DNA of 64,000 nucleotides from AAA164-E04 sp964342825 (lineage in GTDB: Bacteria > Verrucomicrobiota > Verrucomicrobiia > Limisphaerales > AAA164-E04), in NCBI GenBank assembly GCA_964342825.1, contig CAYFHO010000018.1, positions 3,800 to 67,799 of the forward strand, read 5' to 3'. This document shows, one piece after another, positions 27,704 to 34,749 of the stretch. The translations under genes and the position numbers were made by a program. A model generated the notes under the pieces. That model was not told where the DNA came from. It did not search any database and saw only the letters and a list, made by a program, of their open reading frames with translations. The stretch's first letter is position 1. Each line of letters starts with the position of its first letter.

Positions 27704-30700
27704 ATGATTCATTGCATTTTTCATTTATGGTGTAGTTTGCTTTTTTTGCCTTGTTTATTAGCCATGGAATCTGTCCGTGCGCCCTTTGAAGGGAAACCGC
27801 AAACTATTCCTGGCAAGTTGGAATTGGAACGATACGACTTTGGTGGCGAGGGCGTGGCTTATCACGATTCAGAAACATTGAACTTGGGAAGCGGGAAACT
27901 GAATCTAAAATTTTCCGAGCCTGAAGCCAGCTTTCGGCGCCTGGAGTCTGTGGATATTTCATATACAAAGAAACCGAGGGGAAAATTTAAAGGAGACTTC
28001 TCTGTCTCCGGTTCTCTGGAGAACTCTGGGCAACTTTATGTGGGATGGACTGTTCCAGGCGAGTGGTTAAAGTATACCATAGATGTTCAACAGTCCGGAA
28101 CCTACCGGGTTGGTGGGCATATCTCGGCAGGTAAGAAGGACGCTTCATTTTTTCTATATGTGAATGCCACCGAATCAATGATCAAGCTCGATCTTCCATA
28201 CACCGGTAGTGCTCATCAATGGACAACCAGTTCGGATCTCGGAGAGTTGGAGTTTGTTCAGGGAGTCCAGACATTAACCCTGCGTGTCGGAGACGTCGGG
28301 GGCTTTAATCTGGATTGGTTGGAGTTTACTTTGGTGACAAATGAGAAATCTCTTTCCGATGGGGAGGATGCTGCGAAGGGAAAGTTTTTTAATTCACAGG
28401 TGTTACCCTTGCTGAAGGAGAATTGTTTTGAATGCCATTCACATAAAAGTGGGAAGGCGAAGGGAGGACTGGTGCTTGATTCAAAACCCGGCTGGATGTC
28501 GGGTGGTGAGTTGGGCCCGGTCATAGTTCCTGGTAATCCTGAAGTCAGCTTGTTGTTAAAGGCCATCAAGTATCAGGACGAAGATTTGCAAATGCCACCC
28601 AGGAATCGCTTGAATGCCCATCAAGTGGCCGTTTTCCAGCAGTGGATAAAAGAGGGTGCTTATGATCCTCGGATGACAGCACTTGAAGACGAGGGCAATC
28701 GACAGCGCATTTCAAGCGAAGAAGTATGGTCTTTCCAGCCCGTCATCAATCCAACGGTTCCAGTGGTTTCTGATCAATCATGGCCGTTTTCAGATGTGGA
28801 TTGTTTTGTCTTGTCCAGACTAGAGATCAGTAATTTGAATCCCATGAAGGATGCGATGGATGCTACATTAATACGTCGCGTTTATCTGGATCTAACCGGA
28901 TTGCCGCCGACACCACATGCTTTAGACCGTTGGTTGCACCAATTCGTAAAGGATCGTGAAACGAGCTTAGCAGCACTCACGGATGACTTGTTAAACACAC
29001 CTCAATTTGGCGAGCGCTGGGCGCGTCACTGGTTGGATACGGTTCGTTATGCGGAATCCAATGGTAATAACCGTAACCGAGTCTTCCGATATGCCTGGAG
29101 ATATCGCAATTGGGTGATTGATGCTTACAATGAAGATTTACCGTATGATCGTTTCTTAAAAGAGCAACTTTCCGGTGATTTGATGCCATTCGGCTCGAGT
29201 GAGCAACGCAAGAAACAGCGGATCGCAACAGGTTTTCTGGCCATTGGAGCTAAGCCTTATTACCCGACCATTGTTCCCCTGGATGAGTCAGAGCCGGATC
29301 GTGCGAAATACGATTGGGTGGCCGAACAAATCGACGCAACCATGGCGGGCATGATGGGTTTGACTGCTGCCTGTGCCCGGTGTCATGACCACAAGTTCGA
29401 TCCTATTCCAACGCGTGATTATTATGCGCTCGCCGGGATTTTTCGGTCAACCGAACCTCGGTTTGGAATGTATTATCATCTTTTTGGAGTGCCTGAAGGT
29501 CAGGCGCAACGTGATTTTCTCTATGATTGGAATTTGCTTGTGCTGAATGAGGAGATACTTCCTCAAATTAAGCCATTACAGGAAGCCTATGCTCCACTGG
29601 CTATGGAGGAGAATCGCCTTAAACGCCGTCTGGATCATTTGCCCAGACAGATGGCTAACATCGAAGACAGGATAAGAATGGGTCTTGTTTCGGATCCTCA
29701 TGAAATGGAAAAATCACGCAATCAATTGAAATCTCTTCGAGAGCAAATGTATCAGGACGAGATTAAACTTTCCGAAGTACAAAAGGACAAGCGGCTGCGA
29801 AAAGATTCCTTTAATTTTAAAGTGGATTCTGCCATGGGGGTTGAAGACAGTGATTATCCTTCGAATGTGGCACTGAGAATCAACGGGGATCATGCTCGCA
29901 TCGGACCGATTATTCCACGAGGTTTTCTTTCAACCCTGTCCTTCAAGGGGGCTCCTGAGAAAATTAATCCGAATCAAAGCGGTCGTTTGGAATTGGCTGA
30001 ATGGATTGCTCATCCAAACAACCCCCTCACAGCTCGTGTTGCCGTGAACCGAATCTGGTATCACCTTTTTGGCCGAGGCATTGTCGCCACCCTCGACAAT
30101 CTTGGGCTTAGTGGAGAAACGGCGACTCACCCGAAATTGCTCGATCACCTGGCCTATATTTTTGTGCATCAGATGGACTGGTCTCAAAAGGCACTCATCC
30201 ACTACCTTGTGAACAGCCGTGTTTATCAATTGAGTTCGAATGAGAGCCATGCGACCCCTGAACATTTTGAAAAAGATCCTCATAACACATTGTACTGGAA
30301 AATGCTTCCACGTCGCTGGGAAGCTGAAGTGATTCGGGACAGCATGCTATTGGTTGCAGGTCGGCTGGATACGGAAAGGCCAAAAGGCTCGCCATTAACG
30401 GAGTTTGAGTATCACGCGGGCATCACCAGCAGGGATCTTACCACAGCATTGAGTCTTATTGAGAGCTCTCGGCGCACCATTTATGTTCCAACTTTGCGTG
30501 GACACAGGCACTCGCTATATGACCTGTTTGACTATCCGGATGATGAAACGGTGAACAGTTTACGAAACACCAGTACTGTTCCAACGCAGTCACTTTATTT
30601 AATGAACAACCCTGTGGTCATGGGATATGCTGCCTCGCTTGCTCAACGTATTCAGGCCGAGAGACCGGACGGCAACGAAAAATCACGAATCAATCATTTA

Positions 30701-30856
30701 TATCGACTTTGTTTTAGTCGATTGCCTGATCAAGAGGAAATAGTCCGTGACCTTGGTTTTTTGCAGACGTGTCTTGAAACCGACTCAGTGGATCGTGCTT
30801 GGCAACAGCTTGCTCATTCCATCCTGATCAGTGGCGAATTCCTGTTTAAACTATGA
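27704..30856 (+). CDS. CBM6-like / cytochrome c / DUF1549 / DUF1553 fusion protein
   Basis: 1050 residues from the ATG at 27704 (signal MIHCIFHLWCSLLFLPCLLA). An N-terminal carbohydrate-binding module of CBM6 type (about 38-212) reads LELERYDFGGEGVAYHDSET, then GEWLKYTIDVQQSGTYRVGG, ending GGFNLDWLEFTLV. Next are the planctomycete cytochrome C domain (CFECH at 241-245), DUF1549 with a second haem motif CARCHDHKFDPIPTRDYYAL, a charged coiled-coil at about 620-690 and DUF1553 (RLELAEWIAHPNNPLTARVA, then VNRIWYHLFGRGIV). The fused CBM6-like module would place the redox protein directly on a glycan, supporting a role in polysaccharide breakdown. The stop overlaps the following DUF1501 start by four bases. 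Confidence 0.88.
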   Translation: MIHCIFHLWCSLLFLPCLLAMESVRAPFEGKPQTIPGKLELERYDFGGEGVAYHDSETLNLGSGKLNLKFSEPEASFRRLESVDISYTKKPRGKFKGDFSVSGSLENSGQLYVGWTVPGEWLKYTIDVQQSGTYRVGGHISAGKKDASFFLYVNATESMIKLDLPYTGSAHQWTTSSDLGELEFVQGVQTLTLRVGDVGGFNLDWLEFTLVTNEKSLSDGEDAAKGKFFNSQVLPLLKENCFECHSHKSGKAKGGLVLDSKPGWMSGGELGPVIVPGNPEVSLLLKAIKYQDEDLQMPPRNRLNAHQVAVFQQWIKEGAYDPRMTALEDEGNRQRISSEEVWSFQPVINPTVPVVSDQSWPFSDVDCFVLSRLEISNLNPMKDAMDATLIRRVYLDLTGLPPTPHALDRWLHQFVKDRETSLAALTDDLLNTPQFGERWARHWLDTVRYAESNGNNRNRVFRYAWRYRNWVIDAYNEDLPYDRFLKEQLSGDLMPFGSSEQRKKQRIATGFLAIGAKPYYPTIVPLDESEPDRAKYDWVAEQIDATMAGMMGLTAACARCHDHKFDPIPTRDYYALAGIFRSTEPRFGMYYHLFGVPEGQAQRDFLYDWNLLVLNEEILPQIKPLQEAYAPLAMEENRLKRRLDHLPRQMANIEDRIRMGLVSDPHEMEKSRNQLKSLREQMYQDEIKLSEVQKDKRLRKDSFNFKVDSAMGVEDSDYPSNVALRINGDHARIGPIIPRGFLSTLSFKGAPEKINPNQSGRLELAEWIAHPNNPLTARVAVNRIWYHLFGRGIVATLDNLGLSGETATHPKLLDHLAYIFVHQMDWSQKALIHYLVNSRVYQLSSNESHATPEHFEKDPHNTLYWKMLPRRWEAEVIRDSMLLVAGRLDTERPKGSPLTEFEYHAGITSRDLTTALSLIESSRRTIYVPTLRGHRHSLYDLFDYPDDETVNSLRNTSTVPTQSLYLMNNPVVMGYAASLAQRIQAERPDGNEKSRINHLYRLCFSRLPDQEEIVRDLGFLQTCLETDSVDRAWQQLAHSILISGEFLFKL

Positions 30857-32169
30857 ACCCAGAACGATTCAGCCCATCCAGGCGTCAGTTTTTGAAACAA
30901 AAGGCTGCAGGATTTGGTTATCTGGCGTTTCAAAGCCTGCTGACTAGTCAGGCTCTTACCGAATCCAACAACAAGCCGCTTTTACCTCGAGCATCGCACT
31001 TCGAGCCACTGGCTCATCGAGTCATTTTTTTAAATATGGATGGTGGGCCAAGTGCTCACGAAACTTTTTATCCAAAACCCGGAGGCTCTTTTTCTAAATT
31101 TCACACATATGGCCAAAGTGGTTTGGCGATGAGTGAATGGTTTCCTCATCTTTCAAAGCATGCGGATAAACTATGCATGTTGCACGGCATGTACTGCGAT
31201 AGCCCGGATCATATTAACGCGGCCATTCAGCTTCACTGTGGAAAGCATCTGTCATCCAGACCATCGATGGGGTCCTGGGTAACTTACGGATTAGGAAATG
31301 AAAATCAAAATTTACCTGGCTTCATTATTATCAATCCGTCCTCCAAAGGAGCGGGCAGCAAATTGTATGGCAATGCCTTTATTCCCGCCATTTATGCCGG
31401 GACTCCTATTGGAGCATCATTGAAATTATCCGATGCCGAAAATTCTCTTTTGAATCGTCAGGTTCAAAAAGCGCTCCTGAGACGAGTTCAACAGCGTAAT
31501 CTCCGCAGCCTGGAAACCAGGAGTCATGATTCGCATCTCAATGGATTGCTCAATTCTTACGAATTGGCATTCAAGATGCAATCCGAACTGCCTGAACTAT
31601 TGGATGTTTTACGTGAACCCCAGAGCATCCTCAAAGCTTACGGGGTGGGGAAGAGAAAAACAGACTCCTTCGCACGTCAATGTCTGGCAGCACGCCGATT
31701 GTGTGAATCAGGTGTGCGTTTCATCGAAATCTCTCATGGTAATTGGGATCACCACAGCAGTATTGCCAAGTTGATCCCCGAACGTTGTGCCGAGATTGAC
31801 CAACCCATTGCTGCCTTACTACAAGATCTTTCCATGCGTGGACTACTACAGGATACCCTGGTTCTTTGGGGTGGTGAGTTTGGTCGGACCAAGACCGAGT
31901 TGGACAAAAAGGACGGGGGGTCAGGTCATAACAACAAAGGATACACGATGTGGTTGGCGGGAGGCGGGGTGAAAGGGGGCTTTTCATTTGGACAAACTGA
32001 TGAGGAAGGGTGGGAAGCGGTTGAGGGACGCGTGCACACGCACGATTTACATGCAACCATACTTCACCTCTTAGGGCTCGACCATGAACGACTTACCTAT
32101 CGTTTCGCAGGGCGTGATTTTCGATTGACGGATGTAAATGGAAGCGTGGTGACGGACATCATCGCCTAA
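30853..32169 (+). CDS. DUF1501 Tat-exported protein, divergent N-terminal motif (partner of 27704 cytochrome)
   Basis: 438 residues with the Tat motif SRRQFLKQKAAGFGYLAFQS. DUF1501 landmarks are RVIFLNMDGGPSAHETFYPK, RRLCESGVRFIEISHGNWDH, DTLVLWGGEFGRTKTEL, GHNNKGYTMWLAGGGVKGG and HTHDLHATILHLLGLDHERL. Two oddities show against the other copies here. The usual D-x-F-D after GGPS reads E-T-F-Y, and about 25-30 residues that normally follow are missing, so the chain is shorter. If those aspartates bind metal, activity or specificity may have changed. It is the last gene of the 14-gene block; the next gene is convergent. Confidence 0.9.
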   Translation: MNPERFSPSRRQFLKQKAAGFGYLAFQSLLTSQALTESNNKPLLPRASHFEPLAHRVIFLNMDGGPSAHETFYPKPGGSFSKFHTYGQSGLAMSEWFPHLSKHADKLCMLHGMYCDSPDHINAAIQLHCGKHLSSRPSMGSWVTYGLGNENQNLPGFIIINPSSKGAGSKLYGNAFIPAIYAGTPIGASLKLSDAENSLLNRQVQKALLRRVQQRNLRSLETRSHDSHLNGLLNSYELAFKMQSELPELLDVLREPQSILKAYGVGKRKTDSFARQCLAARRLCESGVRFIEISHGNWDHHSSIAKLIPERCAEIDQPIAALLQDLSMRGLLQDTLVLWGGEFGRTKTELDKKDGGSGHNNKGYTMWLAGGGVKGGFSFGQTDEEGWEAVEGRVHTHDLHATILHLLGLDHERLTYRFAGRDFRLTDVNGSVVTDIIA

Positions 32170-32191
32170 ACACACATCCATTAAGTCCCAC

Positions 32192-33523
32192 TTATTCCTC
32201 GATGCGATAGATCGCCTGGTCCGACCTGAGAATCAAGGCGTCGCCATCCACAGCGGCACTGGCCATGAGTTGGCCGTCGAGATGGTTTTCTGCCAGGACT
32301 TTGAATTCTTTGCCTGCTTTGAGAACGGTTGTTTTTCCTTCTCGACTGTGGAAATAGATGCGGCCATTGGAGTACAGGGGTGAGGCCGAGTAATTGCCAC
32401 CGATGCGCTCACGCCAATGTTCTTTTCCGTTGTGAGCGTTCAGGCAAGTGACCATCCCTGCGCTGTCGCTGACGAAATAAATTTCATCACCCACAAGAAT
32501 AGCCGACGGTTGATTGGAAACGCCACGATTCCATTTCCATTTTATGGAGGGTTGATCTGAAGTCAGGTAATCAATGGCCAGTAATTGAGGCCGCATGAAG
32601 CTGGTGATGATGTAAAGCAAACCGTGACCTGCGACTGGGCGGGGCACGATTGAGAATCCGAGCATCCCATAGTTCAGTTTCGAAATTTCATTCCCCGTAT
32701 TTGGATCGTAAGTATACAGCCAGTCTGCGGCAGGAGAGTAGAGTAGGGGGCGGCCGTTGGTTTCAAGGATGAGGGGGGTGCCATAGGATTTTTTAAGTTG
32801 AGGATTGGATTGCATTTCTCCCGTGCGATGAGTCTGCCAGGCGATGCCACCATCTTTCTTGTTCAGTGCGATGATGTATTGCTGATCACTCCCATCCATG
32901 TGGAAAATGAGTTTGTCGTCCCAAATCACAGGTGTGCTTCCGGGACCATTTTCGTGGTGGACATAAAGATCCTGATTTCGCCAGACGACTTTACCTGATT
33001 GCGTGTCCAGGCAGGCGGTGCCATAAGAACCAAAATGGCAGTAGAGTTTGCCCTCTTCGATGATCGGAGTAGGGGAGGCGTAGCTATTGAGTTTGTGTGC
33101 CCATTGAGGATCGTTTTTTTCGAGGATTTGAATATCGTGCAGCAACTTGCCTGTGTTTTTGTCGATGCAAAGTGCATGTAATTTGACCGAGGAAAGTACG
33201 ACCACTGGCTGGCCTCCGGTATTTGATTTCAGTCGCTCCTTTTTCTCCTCTTCGCTGGCCTCAATCTCATGTGCTGTCGTGACCCAGATATGCTTGCCCT
33301 CAATCACTGGCGAAGACCATCCTTTGCCGGGGAGTTCCGTTTTCCAGGCAATGTTTTTGGTTTCACTCCATTCAGTGGGAATATCCCCTGTGGTATGGCC
33401 TTGGCCGGTGGGGCCGCGCCATTGTGTCCAGTCGGCATGGCTCGCTGAACAATAAAAGACCGAGCAAAGGATGTGGAGCAAAGTTCGGGTGATGATCGCA
33501 TTCATGGCTAAGTTTGGTTTCAT
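32192..33523 (-). CDS. Secreted PQQ-like beta-propeller protein
   Basis: 443 residues; a start at 33505 (MNAIITRTLLHILCSVFYCS) gives the same signal peptide with a shorter N-terminus. The mature start DWTQWRGPTGQGHTTGDIPT and the next segment AWKTELPGKGWSSPVIEGKH are the standard opening of secreted PQQ-like propellers of this phylum. Blade repeats include GKVVWRNQDLYVHHENGPGS, GGIAWQTHRTGEMQSNPQ, GKEHWRERIGGNYSASPLYS and GRIYFHSREGKTTVLKAG. It is convergent with the 14-gene block and faces it with a 22-base gap lacking an obvious terminator. The closest relative in the window is the gene at 39775. Ligand and activity are unknown. Confidence 0.87.
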   Translation of the reverse strand: MKPNLAMNAIITRTLLHILCSVFYCSASHADWTQWRGPTGQGHTTGDIPTEWSETKNIAWKTELPGKGWSSPVIEGKHIWVTTAHEIEASEEEKKERLKSNTGGQPVVVLSSVKLHALCIDKNTGKLLHDIQILEKNDPQWAHKLNSYASPTPIIEEGKLYCHFGSYGTACLDTQSGKVVWRNQDLYVHHENGPGSTPVIWDDKLIFHMDGSDQQYIIALNKKDGGIAWQTHRTGEMQSNPQLKKSYGTPLILETNGRPLLYSPAADWLYTYDPNTGNEISKLNYGMLGFSIVPRPVAGHGLLYIITSFMRPQLLAIDYLTSDQPSIKWKWNRGVSNQPSAILVGDEIYFVSDSAGMVTCLNAHNGKEHWRERIGGNYSASPLYSNGRIYFHSREGKTTVLKAGKEFKVLAENHLDGQLMASAAVDGDALILRSDQAIYRIEE

Positions 33524-33660
33524 CGGTTTTGTTACATGCTGAAGACGCGCTATTCATCAGGCAAGCAGTCTTTTGTTAAAATTAAAATGGCCGGCCGATA
33601 TTTCCAAATTGGACGCAATTCCGTTTGCTTAATTCAACCTTCGATCTGATAATTTCCTCA

Positions 33661-34749
33661 ATGGTGATGTTAGCTGAAATGGATGCGAGCGTGGTTTTGA
33701 CTTGGATTGGGATTGCCGTTTGTGTGGCACATTCCGCCATGTTCTCCGGACTGAATCTGGCAATGTTTAGTCTGAGTCGCTTGCGCCTGGAAGTGGAAGT
33801 AAGCACCGGGAACAAGCATGCTCGATCTCTTCTCAAGTTTCGGGAAGATTCCAATTTTTTGCTGGCCACCATTCTCTGGGGAAACGTGGGGGCCAATGTG
33901 CTTTTGACCATGCTATCAGATTCCGTTCTGACCGGTGTGCTTGCTTTTCTGTTTTCAACTGTTGTCATTACCTGTGTGGGCGAAGTCATGCCTCAGGCTT
34001 ACTTTTCACGCAACGCACTGATGATGGCCGCCCTGTTGGCGCCGTTGATGCGGTTTTATCAATATTTGCTCTATCCCATCACGAAAACAACCGGCCTCCT
34101 GCTGGATGCCTGGCTGGGGAAAGAAGGCATTCAGTATTTTCGTGAACAAGGATTGAGTGAGGTCATCCGAAAGCACATTGAAGCGGATGAAACCGACCTT
34201 GGAGATGCCGAAGGTATTGGGGCGATGAATTTCTTTGAAATGGATGACTTACCCGTTTCACAGGAAGGAGAACTTCTGGCACCTGAGAGTATCATTCCGT
34301 TGGAAGTTCAAGTGGATTTGCCTGTCATACCTGAATTTCAAAGTAAATCGGACGATCCTTTTCTTTGCAAAGTGCAGGCCTCCGGTAAGAAATGGGTGGT
34401 CTTAACCAACCCGGAAGATGAACCCTTACTGGTTTTGGATGCGGATGCTTTTCTACGATCGATCTTCTTTGATCGTAAAGCAAACCCTTATCAGTTTTGT
34501 CATCGGCCTATCATTGTCAAACGTGATAGCACGCCTTTGGGTAAAGTCATTTGGAAACTTAAAGTCAGTCCCGAACATTCTGAGGACGATGTGGTGGATC
34601 ACGATATCATCCTCGTTTGGGACTCGGAACGTCGGATCATCACAGGGGCCGACATCCTTGGCAGGTTGTTGAGGGGGATCACCAAGGGAACCACCCTTTC
34701 ACAAAGAGAAACTCAGCCCCTCGAGCCGGAAACAAATTCAACAGAATAG
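33661..34749 (+). CDS. CNNM/DUF21 transmembrane protein
   Basis: 362 residues from the ATG at 33661; an upstream TTG at 33625 is less likely. A DUF21 (CNNM) membrane domain with three to four helices fills the N-terminal 180 residues: LTWIGIAVCVAHSAMFSGLN, LAMFSLSRLRLEVEVSTGN, NFLLATILWGNVGANVLLTM, and VVITCVGEVMPQAYFSRNAL. The GNxxAN-like and GExxPQ motifs are characteristic. The C-terminal about 180 residues occupy the place of the CBS pair/CorC domain, but I cannot clearly recognise CBS motifs. CNNM/CorC proteins take part in magnesium or cobalt transport. The gene ends directly against the stop of the convergent sigma-fusion gene, with no base between them. Confidence 0.8.
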   Translation: MVMLAEMDASVVLTWIGIAVCVAHSAMFSGLNLAMFSLSRLRLEVEVSTGNKHARSLLKFREDSNFLLATILWGNVGANVLLTMLSDSVLTGVLAFLFSTVVITCVGEVMPQAYFSRNALMMAALLAPLMRFYQYLLYPITKTTGLLLDAWLGKEGIQYFREQGLSEVIRKHIEADETDLGDAEGIGAMNFFEMDDLPVSQEGELLAPESIIPLEVQVDLPVIPEFQSKSDDPFLCKVQASGKKWVVLTNPEDEPLLVLDADAFLRSIFFDRKANPYQFCHRPIIVKRDSTPLGKVIWKLKVSPEHSEDDVVDHDIILVWDSERRIITGADILGRLLRGITKGTTLSQRETQPLEPETNSTE

